DNA of 64,000 nucleotides from assembly GCA_902537055.1 (NCBI GenBank), contig CACAZW010000003.1, positions 56,271 through 120,270 on the forward strand, in the 5' to 3' direction. The translations under genes were made by a program, and so were the position numbers. Below, piece after piece: positions 18,080 through 27,302 of the stretch (position 1 is the first letter of the stretch; each line of letters opens with the position of its first letter). Origin of the DNA: an uncultured Pelagibacteraceae bacterium. GTDB taxonomy: Bacteria; Pseudomonadota; Alphaproteobacteria; Pelagibacterales; Pelagibacteraceae. The notes under the pieces were generated by a model. It worked only from the letters and a program-made list of their open reading frames with translations, had not been told where the DNA came from and did no database searches.

Positions 18080-20653
18080 ATGGAATTTAAAAAAATCCAA
18101 CTAAATGGATTTAAGTCTTTTGCTGAAAAAACAAATTTCCTGATTGAAGAAGGTTTGACTGGGATAGTTGGTCCAAACGGTTGTGGTAAATCAAATATAG
18201 TGGAGTCGTTGCGATGGTGTATGGGTGAGACATCAGCAAAAAGTATGAGAGGTTCAGGAATGGAAGATGTTATATTTTCCGGAACTTCAAACAAACCATC
18301 AAAAAATATTGCAGAAGTTTTAGTAAGCTTGTCAAATGACAATAAAGATGGTCCTCTACAATATAATGAGCTCGATGAAATTGAAATAAGAAGGAAAATA
18401 GAAAAAGATAAGGGCTCAAAATTTTATATAAATGGGAAAGAAGTTAGAGCTAAAGATGCTCAGATGTTTTTTGCAGATTTATCAACAGGTGCTCATTCAC
18501 CTTCGATTATTAGTCAAGGTAGAATTGGAGCATTGGTCACGGCAAAACCTTCTGATAGAAGAGCTATCTTAGAAGAAGCAGCAGGTATAGCAGGTTTACA
18601 TGTTAGAAGACACGAAGCAGAATTACGATTAGGCGCTGCAGAAAATAATTTAAAAAGGGCAGATGAATTAAGAAGACAACAGGAAAGACAATTAGCAAAT
18701 TTGCAAAAGCAAGCTGAAGAGGCTGCAAAATATAAATCTATTTCTGAAGAAATAAAAAAAGTTGAGGCAGGTTTATATTATTTACGTCTTTTAGAAATTG
18801 ATAATCAAATTAAAGTAGAAAACGAGATCAATAATGAGGCTGATGATCAAGTTAAGTCCTTCAATGATAAATTAGAGGATTTAAGCATGAAAATTATTGA
18901 AAAGAATAAAAATGTAAATCCTATAAGAGAAAAAAATCAAGAAAACTTGTCAAAAATACAAAGATTAAATTTAGAGTTAAAGAGCTTAGATGAAGAAAAA
19001 GACAGGGTTAATGATGAAATACAATCAATTAGAAAGGCTTTAAGTGTAATAGATGAGGATATTGTTAGAGAAAAAAGCATAATCATTGATGCAAACTCTA
19101 ATGAAAAAAGACTTAGAGAAGAAAAAGAAAATTTAATTACAGTTGACTCAAAATATTATGAAACTGAAAAACTGTCTGGTTTAGATCTTGTAAATGCAAA
19201 AAGTAAATTAAAAGATGAGCAAGATAAGTTAGAGAGAATACTAGAAAATCTAAAACTTGATACTCTAAAAAAGAATTCAGAAACTATTGATTTAGCAAGC
19301 GAGCAGTTAGATAAAGCAAAAGAAATGCTCTCAGAGAATAATATCAATGGTGCAACTAATTTAATAGATGAATGCAAAATAAATCTTTCATTTTTAAAAA
19401 TGAAAATTAATGAAATGCATGATGACGATTTAGCGATAACAGTAACTAAGAAAAACGAAGAAATCAAAAATCTACAGGAAGAATATGCTGAAGCGTTTAG
19501 TACAAATCAAAATATTAAAAAAGAATCAATTAAGAGAAGTGAAAGAATTAAAATAATTGATCAAGAAATAGAAAGTTGGAAAAACTTATTAGTAAATTCT
19601 GAAAAAATGATTAATGAATTAAATAGTAGAAAAGATACTCAACAAAAAAAATTGTATAGCCTAGAAAAACAACCTCAAACACAAGCTGAAAGAAAAGGAC
19701 AAATATCTGAAAGTTTAAGAATTTCTGAAAAGGAAAAAAGTGATAATGAAATATTAATAGATGAACTAGATAAAGAGATTAACGAATTAAGAAGCAATCT
19801 TAATACAACAAAGGAAGAGTCTATTGAAATAAGAGAGCGAAAAGCAAGCTCTGGAGCAACAATCGAAGGTTTGAATAAAAGAAGAAATGATTTGTTAGAA
19901 AGAGTATCAACAGAACTTAATTTAAAAGAAGATGAGATACTTAATTTTTCAAATTTAAAAGATGCATCTGAATATCCAGATACAGTAACACAAGAGGAAT
20001 TGCTTGATGAAAAAAAAAGAGAAAGAGAAAAATTAGGCTCAGTTAACTTAAGAGCAGACGAAGAGACTTCAAAATATGAAGATGAAATTAAGAAAATGGA
20101 AAAAGATAGACAAGATTTAGTAACTGCAATTATAAAGTTAAAAGAAAGTATTACTGAACTCAATCAGAAAGGTAGGGAAAGACTTCTAGATGCTTTTGAA
20201 AAAGTGAATAGAAAGTTCAATGAAGTTTATACCAAACTATTTAATGGAGGTAGTGCAAAACTAGAACTAGTAGACTCTGATGATCCTTTAGATGCAGGAT
20301 TAGAAATGTTGGTAAGTCCACCAGGAAAAAGATTGCAATCAATAACTTTATTATCTGGAGGTGAACAAGCCCTGACTGCTTTATCTTTAATCTTTGCAGT
20401 GTTTCTTACTAATCCAGCTCCAATATGTGTTCTCGATGAAGTAGATGCACCTCTAGATGATGCGAATGTAACAAGATTTTGCAATCTTTTGACGGAACTA
20501 ACTAAAATTACATCTACAAGATTTATTATTGTAACTCACCACGCTCTAACCATGTCTAAAATGGACAGACTATACGGCGTAACAATGCCAGAAAAAGGAA
20601 TTAGCCAACTAGTTGCTGTAGATCTTCAAAAAGCAGAGAGTATGGTTGCTTAA
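18080..20653 (+). CDS. smc: Chromosome segregation ATPase SMC, short form
   Basis: SMC is the ATPase core of bacterial condensin. Head motifs are intact: Walker A GPNGCGKS (31-38), the SQGRIG Q-region (145-150), signature LSGGEQ (758-763) and Walker B VLDEVDAPLDD (784-794), with DUF721 and DsbA-like neighbours as in other alphaproteobacteria. The protein is only 857 residues against about 1150-1200 usually. Between the coiled coils I find no glycine-rich hinge of 120-150 residues; the only clear break in heptads is near 395-450 (SENNINGATN). The ScpA/ScpB partners are not in this window. Two bases separate it from atpI. Confidence 0.93.
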   Translation: MEFKKIQLNGFKSFAEKTNFLIEEGLTGIVGPNGCGKSNIVESLRWCMGETSAKSMRGSGMEDVIFSGTSNKPSKNIAEVLVSLSNDNKDGPLQYNELDEIEIRRKIEKDKGSKFYINGKEVRAKDAQMFFADLSTGAHSPSIISQGRIGALVTAKPSDRRAILEEAAGIAGLHVRRHEAELRLGAAENNLKRADELRRQQERQLANLQKQAEEAAKYKSISEEIKKVEAGLYYLRLLEIDNQIKVENEINNEADDQVKSFNDKLEDLSMKIIEKNKNVNPIREKNQENLSKIQRLNLELKSLDEEKDRVNDEIQSIRKALSVIDEDIVREKSIIIDANSNEKRLREEKENLITVDSKYYETEKLSGLDLVNAKSKLKDEQDKLERILENLKLDTLKKNSETIDLASEQLDKAKEMLSENNINGATNLIDECKINLSFLKMKINEMHDDDLAITVTKKNEEIKNLQEEYAEAFSTNQNIKKESIKRSERIKIIDQEIESWKNLLVNSEKMINELNSRKDTQQKKLYSLEKQPQTQAERKGQISESLRISEKEKSDNEILIDELDKEINELRSNLNTTKEESIEIRERKASSGATIEGLNKRRNDLLERVSTELNLKEDEILNFSNLKDASEYPDTVTQEELLDEKKREREKLGSVNLRADEETSKYEDEIKKMEKDRQDLVTAIIKLKESITELNQKGRERLLDAFEKVNRKFNEVYTKLFNGGSAKLELVDSDDPLDAGLEMLVSPPGKRLQSITLLSGGEQALTALSLIFAVFLTNPAPICVLDEVDAPLDDANVTRFCNLLTELTKITSTRFIIVTHHALTMSKMDRLYGVTMPEKGISQLVAVDLQKAESMVA

Positions 20654-20655
20654 TA

Positions 20656-20931
20656 ATGGATGAAGACCAGTTTAAAACTCGCCTAAAAATTGCAAAAAAT
20701 AAAACCGATAAAGACAAAAAATCTGAAAAGGAAAATAAAGGCTCAAGTATGGGATCAGCCTTCAAAATGAGCACGGAATTGGTATCTGCAGTGGCTGTTG
20801 GGACAATTATTGGGTTTATTTTAGACAATTGGTTTGGTACTAAACCCTGGTTAATTTTAATATTTTTTTTTATTGGTGTAGTAGCTGGAATTATGAACGT
20901 TATTAGATCAGCAAAAAAAATGCAAAAATAG
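20656..20931 (+). CDS. atpI: ATP synthase accessory protein AtpI/AtpZ
   Basis: A 91-residue protein with a charged N-terminus (about 1-30) and two membrane helices (about 38-58 and 64-82) joined by DNWFGTKPW. This is the AtpI/AtpZ pattern found as the first gene of F0 operons, where the protein helps c-ring assembly or ion uptake. Position and topology, more than sequence identity, support the call. It starts two bases after smc and leads atpB by seven bases. Confidence 0.85.
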   Translation: MDEDQFKTRLKIAKNKTDKDKKSEKENKGSSMGSAFKMSTELVSAVAVGTIIGFILDNWFGTKPWLILIFFFIGVVAGIMNVIRSAKKMQK

Positions 20932-20938
20932 TAGGAAA

Positions 20939-21670
20939 ATGGCAGCAAATCCAATGTACCAATTCAACGTTTACCGAATTGGCCCAGAAATTAAAATAAA
21001 TAACATAGATATTTCGTTCACAAACGCGAGTTTGTTTATGGTCATAAGTTCACTAGCAATATTAATTATTTTTAATTTAGGCACGAAGAGATCTATCATA
21101 CCAAATAAAATTCAATTACTTGCCGAACTAAGTTACTCTTTTATTTCAAAAATGATAAGTGATACAGCTGGATCGAAAGCTAAGCCTTACTTTTCTTTCA
21201 TATTTTCTTTATTCATGTTTGTTTTATTTTGTAACATGTTTGGGATGATACCATACTCTTTTACTGTCACTAGCCACATCATTGTAACTTTTGTATTGGC
21301 AGCATTTATATTTATAGGAGTAACAATAATTGGATTTATTAAACATGGTCTTGGATACTTAAAACTTTTTGTGCCAAGTGGAGTTCCAATGGTTTTATTG
21401 CCATTAATAGTTGTTATAGAAATAATTTCATACTTAAGTAGACCAATTAGTTTATCAGTAAGATTGTTTGCAAATATGATGGCAGGCCATACGATGATGA
21501 AAGTTTTTGGAGGTTTCGTAGTTAGCTTAGGAATTGTTGGGGGCTGGCTACCACTAGGTTTTTCAGTTGCATTAACAGGTTTGGAGATATTAGTTGCTTT
21601 TCTTCAAGCATATGTATTTGCAATTTTAACATGTATCTATTTGAATGATGCATTAAATTTACACCATTAA
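20939..21670 (+). CDS. atpB: ATP synthase F0 subunit a
   Basis: Subunit a forms the proton half-channels against the c-ring. The 243-residue protein has five or six membrane helices, the essential arginine in SVRLFANMMAGH (near residue 175) and the ending LEILVAFLQAYVFAILTCIYL (shown here in two parts: LEILVAFLQAY then VFAILTCIYL). The F0 genes stand apart from F1 (atpHAGDC), which is not in the window; this split is typical of alphaproteobacteria. Confidence 0.97.
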   Translation: MAANPMYQFNVYRIGPEIKINNIDISFTNASLFMVISSLAILIIFNLGTKRSIIPNKIQLLAELSYSFISKMISDTAGSKAKPYFSFIFSLFMFVLFCNMFGMIPYSFTVTSHIIVTFVLAAFIFIGVTIIGFIKHGLGYLKLFVPSGVPMVLLPLIVVIEIISYLSRPISLSVRLFANMMAGHTMMKVFGGFVVSLGIVGGWLPLGFSVALTGLEILVAFLQAYVFAILTCIYLNDALNLHH

Positions 21671-21677
21671 TTAACAT

Positions 21678-21684
21678 AAGGAGG
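21678..21684 (+). promoter_or_regulatory. Strong ribosome-binding site before atpE
   Basis: AAGGAGG stands five bases before the ATG at 21690 and is a near-perfect Shine-Dalgarno sequence. Most genes in this window lack a recognisable one or start inside the previous gene. High translation of atpE fits the need for many c subunits per F0 complex. Confidence 0.8.
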
Positions 21685-21689
21685 ATATA

Positions 21690-21917
21690 ATGGAATTAGA
21701 AGCAGCAAAAATGATAGGAGCAGGACTAGCAGCAATTGCACTTGCAGGTGCAGGAGTTGGAATTGGGATAATTTTTGGAAATTATCTTTCAGGTGCAATG
21801 AGAAATCCATCTGCAGCTCAAAAGCAGTTTCCAAACTTGCTATTAGGCTTTGCATTAGCGGAAGCGACTGGTTTATTTGGATTAGTTGTTGCATTAATTA
21901 TTCTTTTCGCGTTTTAA
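21690..21917 (+). CDS. atpE: ATP synthase F0 subunit c
   Basis: The 75-residue proteolipid has two membrane helices joined by the polar loop RNPSAAQKQ (38-46). The proton-carrying carboxylate is Glu58 in LAEATGLFG, and the N-terminal helix has the glycine ladder GAGVGIGIIFG that packs the c-ring. A proton rather than sodium enzyme is likely because the extra ligands of sodium c-rings are not apparent. It is preceded by a strong Shine-Dalgarno sequence and followed after three bases by the b' gene. Confidence 0.97.
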   Translation: MELEAAKMIGAGLAAIALAGAGVGIGIIFGNYLSGAMRNPSAAQKQFPNLLLGFALAEATGLFGLVVALIILFAF

Positions 21918-21920
21918 TTA

Positions 21921-22511
21921 ATGTTGAAAAAGATAATTTTTCAATTTTTTGCTTTAAGTCTTATCTTTACTTATAGCGCTCAAAGTGCTGAGAGTGGAGG
22001 TATGCCCCAGCTTAATCCCGAGTTTTGGATATCTCAAATTTTTTGGTTAGTACTTACTTTTGGATTATTGTTTATAATTTTATCTAAGTTCATACTACCA
22101 AAGATTAGTAACAATCTTGAAACCAGAAAATCACAAATTTTAGAGAATATCGAAACTGCAGACAAGCAACGGGAAGAAACTGAAAAAAAAGTTAAAGAAT
22201 TTGATAAAATTATCAATGATACAAAAGTCGAAGCAAAAAACTTCTTTAATAGTGAAAGACAAAAAGTTTTGGACGATATAAACAATAAAAGATTATCTTT
22301 AGAAAAGGATATCGAAAAAGAAATAATAAAAGCTGAAGAAGAAATAGACCAATTAAAAAAAACTTCTCAAGAGAAAGTTACTAAAATTGCAATTGAGACA
22401 TCTTCCGATCTAGTTAAACAATTAATTGGTGAAGATATAAATAAAAGTAGTCTTTCAGCCATAGTTGAAGATCTTTCTAAAAAAGAAATGGAAAAACATA
22501 ATGGCATTTGA
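21921..22511 (+). CDS. atpF': ATP synthase F0 subunit b'
   Basis: The 196-residue protein has a signal-like hydrophobic N-terminus (about 1-22), a membrane helix after WISQIFWLVLTFGLLF (about 37-57), and a long charged coiled coil forming half of the peripheral stalk. Alphaproteobacteria and cyanobacteria use two different b-type subunits; this first copy, with the longer N-terminus, is the b' type. Its end overlaps the next gene by 11 bases, which should couple synthesis of the two stalk partners. Confidence 0.92.
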   Translation: MLKKIIFQFFALSLIFTYSAQSAESGGMPQLNPEFWISQIFWLVLTFGLLFIILSKFILPKISNNLETRKSQILENIETADKQREETEKKVKEFDKIINDTKVEAKNFFNSERQKVLDDINNKRLSLEKDIEKEIIKAEEEIDQLKKTSQEKVTKIAIETSSDLVKQLIGEDINKSSLSAIVEDLSKKEMEKHNGI

Positions 22512-22998
22512 TGCAACATTTTGGGTAGCAGTATCTTTTGTAATATTTTTTGGAGCGCTAATTTATTTAAAAGTTCCGCAAAATGTTAATAATTTATTAA
22601 GCAAAATGATTACTGATATCAAAAATGAAATTGATGAAAGTGAAAAACTGCGAGCTGAATCTAAAAGACTATTGGATGAGGCGCAAAAGAAGCTGGATAC
22701 TGCAAAAATTGAGAGTGAAAAGATTATGCAGCAGTCAAAAGATGAAACTGAAAGATTTGTAATTGAAATGAATGATAAATTTCATAAATCAGCTGAACTC
22801 AAGAAAAGTCTAGCAGAAACTAAAATCTCTCAAATGAAGGATAATGCCATTAAAGAAATTAAAGATACATCAATTAATATTGCTGTAGAATCTGTAAAAA
22901 AAATTATTACTACATCTGTTGATAAGTCTAAACTTGATAACCTGTTTAATAAAAATCTTGAAGAAACAAAGACAGAATTAAAGAAAATCAGTTCTTAA
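22501..22998 (+). CDS. atpF: ATP synthase F0 subunit b
   Basis: A membrane helix (about residues 5-23, FWVAVSFVIFFGALIYL) leads a coiled coil of some 130 residues, the second peripheral-stalk subunit. The frame is open back to 22465, but ATG at 22501 (MAFDATFW) matches the normal b N-terminus; the longer version would add a lysine-rich peptide before the membrane helix. It is the last gene of the F0 group; the 48-base gap to crtI shows no clear terminator. Confidence 0.93.
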   Translation: MAFDATFWVAVSFVIFFGALIYLKVPQNVNNLLSKMITDIKNEIDESEKLRAESKRLLDEAQKKLDTAKIESEKIMQQSKDETERFVIEMNDKFHKSAELKKSLAETKISQMKDNAIKEIKDTSINIAVESVKKIITTSVDKSKLDNLFNKNLEETKTELKKISS

Positions 22999-23046
22999 AC
23001 TAAGATAGTTTATCAAATTTTATAAAAATAATGTAAATTAAGAAAT

Positions 23047-24504
23047 ATGAATTCCATTGTAATTGGATCAGGTTTTGGTGGTATGGCGGCCGCTCTCAGA
23101 CTTCGAGCAAAAGGTCATAAAGTTACTTTAATTGAAAAACAAAAAGATTTAGGTGGAAGAGCGAGAGTATTTAAAAGTAATGGGTTCACTTATGATGGTG
23201 GACCAACTGTAATAACCGCTCCTTATTTAATTTATGAAATTTTTAAACTTTTTAATAAAAATCCAGATAATTACATAAAAATAAAAAATTTGGATACTTG
23301 GTACAGATTTGTTTTTGAAGATGGAAGCCATTTTGATTATTCAGCAGATGAAAAGAAAATGGAAGAACAGATTGCAACAATTAATCATAAAGATGTTGTG
23401 GGTTACAGAAATTTACTTAAATTTACAAAAAAAATATTTGATAAGGGTTATTCAGAATTATCAGATGTGCCATTTAATAAACCTTCATTTATGTTTAAAC
23501 AAATTCCTGCGTTGCTAAGTTTAAAAAGTTATAAATCTGTTTATTCTTTGGTTGGTGGTTTTATTGAAAATGAAAAACTAAGAAGACTATTTAGTATGCA
23601 CCCATTATTGGTGGGTGGGAACCCTTTTACTACAACCTCTATATATGGATTAATTTTGTATTTAGAAAAAAAATGGGGAATTCATTATTCTATGGGTGGA
23701 ACGGGACAAATCATTAAAGGTTTTGAAAAATTGATGTTAGAAGAAGATGTTACAATTATTAAAGGTAAAGAAGTTAAAAACTTGCTTACAGAAAATAAAA
23801 GAGTTGTCGGGGTTGTGACAAGTGAAGATGAGGAAATTAAAGCAGATAACGTAGTTTGTAATGCAGATCCTCCCGGTGTTTATTCAAAAATGCTAAATAA
23901 TCAAAAATATAACACCTTATTTAATTGGAAGATAAATAGAATGGAATATTCAATGGGATTGTTTGTTTATTATTTTGGAACAAAGAAAAAATACGAAAAT
24001 GTTGAACATCATACTATAAAGTTTGGCGATAAGTACAAAGAACACTTGGATGATATATTTGTAAACAAAAAATTAAATAACGATATAAGCTATTACCTAC
24101 ATAGGCCTACCGCGACTGACGCGAGTATGGCACCAAAAGACCATGATTGCTTTTATGTATTAGTGCCTGTGCCTAATAATAAATCAGGAATAGACTGGTC
24201 AGTCGAAGGTGAGAATCTAAAAAAACTTGTAATAGATAAAATGGAAAAAAGTTTATTACCAAATTTAAGAGAAAATATTGTAGATGATTTTTATTTAACC
24301 CCTGATTATTTTGAAAATGAGTTAAATACAAAATATGGCTCGGGTTTTTCAATTCAGCCCAAATTTTCTCAATCAGCATACTTTAGATTTCATAACAAAT
24401 CGGAGGTTTATGACGGTTTATATTTTGTTGGAGCAGGCACTCATCCTGGGGCTGGTGTTCCAGGGGTCCTATCATCTGCAAAGGTCTTAGATAAAATTTT
24501 GTAA
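23047..24504 (+). CDS. crtI: Phytoene desaturase
   Basis: CrtI converts phytoene to lycopene by four FAD-dependent desaturations at the membrane. The 485-residue protein has the N-terminal FAD fold IVIGSGFGGMAAALRL (4-19), GGRARVFKSNGFTYDGGPT near 36-54, and the C-terminal family signature VGAGTHPGAGVPGVLSSAK. It opens the crtI-crtB-crtY-blh cluster and ends one base into crtB. crtE, for geranylgeranyl diphosphate, is not in the window. Confidence 0.97.
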   Translation: MNSIVIGSGFGGMAAALRLRAKGHKVTLIEKQKDLGGRARVFKSNGFTYDGGPTVITAPYLIYEIFKLFNKNPDNYIKIKNLDTWYRFVFEDGSHFDYSADEKKMEEQIATINHKDVVGYRNLLKFTKKIFDKGYSELSDVPFNKPSFMFKQIPALLSLKSYKSVYSLVGGFIENEKLRRLFSMHPLLVGGNPFTTTSIYGLILYLEKKWGIHYSMGGTGQIIKGFEKLMLEEDVTIIKGKEVKNLLTENKRVVGVVTSEDEEIKADNVVCNADPPGVYSKMLNNQKYNTLFNWKINRMEYSMGLFVYYFGTKKKYENVEHHTIKFGDKYKEHLDDIFVNKKLNNDISYYLHRPTATDASMAPKDHDCFYVLVPVPNNKSGIDWSVEGENLKKLVIDKMEKSLLPNLRENIVDDFYLTPDYFENELNTKYGSGFSIQPKFSQSAYFRFHNKSEVYDGLYFVGAGTHPGAGVPGVLSSAKVLDKIL

Positions 24505-25355
24505 TGAATGAACAAAATTATTTGTCGATATACGCTAAATCTTTTAATTGGGCAGGTTTCTTTTTACCAAAACAAGTCTACTCTGATTGCTCTAATTTGT
24601 ACGATTTTTGTAGATACATAGACAATATAGCAGATGAAAAAGGTGATCTTGATACGAGGTTAAAAAATTTCAATACTTTCAAAGAAGATTTCAAATTAAA
24701 AAATGAAAATAACCAAATAATTAAAAATATGTGGGCTTTAATAAATAAATTTGGAATATCACAAAAAATAATTGATGATTTATTCGATGGCGTCGAGGCT
24801 GATATAAAATCAAAAGTAGAAATCAACACTGACAAAGATCTATATGTTTATTCATATAGAGTGGCTGGAACAGTTGGAGTAATGATGGCAAAAATTTTAA
24901 ATGTCAAAGAAAGATCAGCACTTTTAGGAGCGATTGACTTAGGTATTGCAATGCAATTAACTAATATTTCAAGAGATGTTATTGAAGATGAAAGCAATAA
25001 TAGGTTTTATATAAAAAAGAATTTTGATGAAATTAAAAGAATTCTAAAAATCGCTGACAAATTTTATAATAATTCTTTTATATCAATTAAAAAAATTCCA
25101 TTCTTTTTAAGATTTTCGATTTTAGTTGCAAGACGAGTATACAGACAAATTGGAAATGAAATCTTAAAAAAAGGAAACTTAGAAAATTATAATAAATCAG
25201 GAAAAATTTATGTAAACAATTTGGGAAAAGTCTTACATACAGTGCTATCTATTGGTGATTTAATTAAATTATATTTTGTAAAAGAAGATAAAAAACTTAC
25301 AATAAAAGAACATGAGATAATAATGCAAGATATTGAGTATGATGAAAGATTTTGA
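24504..25355 (+). CDS. crtB: Phytoene synthase
   Basis: CrtB condenses two geranylgeranyl diphosphates to phytoene. The two aspartate-rich motifs are visible as FCRYIDNIADEKGD near residue 30-43 and LTNISRDVIEDESNNRFYI (about 152-170), with YSYRVAGTVGVMM between. At 283 residues it is normal. Its start overlaps the stop of crtI by one base and its tail overlaps the crtY start by 17 bases, so the cluster is tightly coupled. Confidence 0.97.
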   Translation: MNEQNYLSIYAKSFNWAGFFLPKQVYSDCSNLYDFCRYIDNIADEKGDLDTRLKNFNTFKEDFKLKNENNQIIKNMWALINKFGISQKIIDDLFDGVEADIKSKVEINTDKDLYVYSYRVAGTVGVMMAKILNVKERSALLGAIDLGIAMQLTNISRDVIEDESNNRFYIKKNFDEIKRILKIADKFYNNSFISIKKIPFFLRFSILVARRVYRQIGNEILKKGNLENYNKSGKIYVNNLGKVLHTVLSIGDLIKLYFVKEDKKLTIKEHEIIMQDIEYDERF

Positions 25356-26409
25356 TTACATAATTATTGGAGGCGGCTGTGCAGGCTTAACATTGGCTTA
25401 TGAGCTAGAGTATCACGATAAACTTAAAAATAAGACTTTAGCAATTATTGAAAAAAGAGATGATTATAAAAGAGATAAAACTTGGTCATACTGGAAAACA
25501 GTACCTCACAAGTTTGATGACTGTGTAAAAAAAAGATGGAAAGATTATACAATCAATTTCAAAGGTAATGTTGAATATAAAAATTGTAAAGAAACTCCTT
25601 ACGAAAGTATTGATAGTGGATTATTCTACAAGAAGATTTTAAATAAAATCAATAAAAATCCTAATATTCAATTCTTTAAAGATATTAGTGAGGTAAATAC
25701 TGAAAACGCAATTTTATTTAACAGTTTACCAAATCTTAAGAATAAAGACTCTAATTTATGGCAACACTTTCAAGGCGTTGAGATTGAAACGGAAAAAGAT
25801 TTTTTTGATGATCAAATAATGAATTTAATGGACTTCGATTGTGATCAAAAAAAAAGTGTTCATTTTTTCTATACACTGCCCTATTCAAAGAAATCAGCTT
25901 TAATCGAAACTACGTGGCTTTCAAAAATGGAAGATGATAGTGAAAAAAATTATGATAAACAAATTACTGATTACATTGAAAACACTTTAAAATTAAAAAA
26001 ATATAAAATTAATTACAAAGAAGTCGGAGCTATACCATTATTCTATCCAAAATTTAAAAACGATAAAACTACGATTAATATTGGAACTGCAGGAGGTATG
26101 ACACGTTTGAGTACTGGCTATACTTTCCTAAATATTCAAGAACAAGCAGAATATATTACCCAAAACATTGATAAAATAACTCAAACTAGAGCTTTCGATA
26201 TAAAAAGTAAGTATAAGTTTTTAGATAATGTTTTTTTAAAAGTCCTAGCTGATAAGCCAGAAATCATGCCAAATATTTTCTTCAAAATGTTTAAAAGCAA
26301 GTCAAAAACAGTAATAAATTTCCTTTCCAATAAAAGTAATATTTTTGAGGACTTATCCATTATATTAAAGATGCCGAAATGGACTTTTATTAAAGCTGTA
26401 TTTAAATAA
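25339..26409 (+). CDS. crtY: Lycopene beta-cyclase
   Basis: CrtY closes both ends of lycopene to beta-carotene. The N-terminus has the dinucleotide-binding fold DYIIIGGGCAGLTLAYEL, a YKRDKTWSYW segment matching the cyclase TWSFW-type motif, and later IPLFYP and GGMTRLSTGYTF, as in bacterial CrtY. The frame is open from a TTG at 25333, but ATG at 25339 or 25342 gives the expected short N-terminus; I use the first. It overlaps blh by one base. Confidence 0.93.
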   Translation: MMKDFDYIIIGGGCAGLTLAYELEYHDKLKNKTLAIIEKRDDYKRDKTWSYWKTVPHKFDDCVKKRWKDYTINFKGNVEYKNCKETPYESIDSGLFYKKILNKINKNPNIQFFKDISEVNTENAILFNSLPNLKNKDSNLWQHFQGVEIETEKDFFDDQIMNLMDFDCDQKKSVHFFYTLPYSKKSALIETTWLSKMEDDSEKNYDKQITDYIENTLKLKKYKINYKEVGAIPLFYPKFKNDKTTINIGTAGGMTRLSTGYTFLNIQEQAEYITQNIDKITQTRAFDIKSKYKFLDNVFLKVLADKPEIMPNIFFKMFKSKSKTVINFLSNKSNIFEDLSIILKMPKWTFIKAVFK

Positions 26410-27302
26410 TGATCAACAAAATAAATTTTTTTCATTCTATTATTTTTTTTAATATCTGTATTTTTTTTTCTGCCTTTGAGGTATTGAGAGATAATTCGTT
26501 TATACTTTTTAGTTTTTTTTTAATTCTTACAATTGGTATCTCTCACGGTGCGCTGGATCATGAAAAGGGTAAAAAACTTTTAAAAATTTATAAAATTAAA
26601 AATACAGAAGTGTTCTATATAACTTATATAGGTATTGCTATTTTTGTTATTTTAATTTGGATTTTAAGTCCAATATTGTTGCTTTCGCTTTTTTTAATAG
26701 TTGCAGCGTATCATTTTGGTAAGGAGGATAGTGACTTTATCGAAACAAAAAATGTTAACTTTTTAGAAATTTTTTATTTTATTAAAGGATCATTAGTTAT
26801 TTCAGCGCCATTGCTGTTTCATAAAGCTGAGACAATCGAAATTTTTAAAATGTTAAATTTTTCAATAGACGAAAACTTTGTAGCTAATAATTTTTTAATT
26901 CCTTTAGTTATATTATCAGTGCTAAGTAATTTTGTTATATATAGAGGTAATAATAATGATTTAAGATCAATTCTTTTTTTAGATAGTTTTTCAATAATTA
27001 TTTTAAACTATTTTTTTAACCCTATATTGGCTTTCACAATTTATTTCTGCTTTCTTCATTCTATAAGACACTCACTAAGTTTAATTAGTGAAATAAATAA
27101 AAATCTGATGAAAGGATTTCCTATTTTTTTACGAAAAATTATTCCACTTACAGTAATTACAGCAATAATGTATTTAATAGTTTTTTATTTTATTTCAGAA
27201 AAATTTGGTATAGATGAAAGTATTATTAAAATAATATTTGTTGGATTGGCTTCATTGACCTTTCCTCATATTTTACTTGAATTCATGGTAGAAAAAAAAT
27301 GA
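26409..27302 (+). CDS. blh: Beta-carotene 15,15'-dioxygenase, Brp/Blh family
   Basis: Blh cleaves beta-carotene into two retinals, the chromophore of proteorhodopsin. This 297-residue integral membrane protein has about eight hydrophobic segments and the iron-ligand histidines of the family: His46 and His51 in GISHGALDH, His102 in AAYHFGKED, and His217/His221 in HSIRH. It is the last step of the crt cluster. No rhodopsin gene is in the window, so the retinal must serve one encoded elsewhere. The stop overlaps a small membrane gene in ATGA. Confidence 0.95.
   Translation: MINKINFFHSIIFFNICIFFSAFEVLRDNSFILFSFFLILTIGISHGALDHEKGKKLLKIYKIKNTEVFYITYIGIAIFVILIWILSPILLLSLFLIVAAYHFGKEDSDFIETKNVNFLEIFYFIKGSLVISAPLLFHKAETIEIFKMLNFSIDENFVANNFLIPLVILSVLSNFVIYRGNNNDLRSILFLDSFSIIILNYFFNPILAFTIYFCFLHSIRHSLSLISEINKNLMKGFPIFLRKIIPLTVITAIMYLIVFYFISEKFGIDESIIKIIFVGLASLTFPHILLEFMVEKK

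Noticed and set aside
19156..20163. Long minus-strand frames opposite smc (for example 19675-20163)
   Set aside because: They mirror the coiled-coil codons of smc, are Ser/Phe/Leu-rich and resemble no protein; typical shadow frames.
22999..23046. Terminator or promoter between atpF and crtI
   Set aside because: AT-rich with several TATAAT-like strings but no stable hairpin and no convincing -35 partner; cannot be supported.
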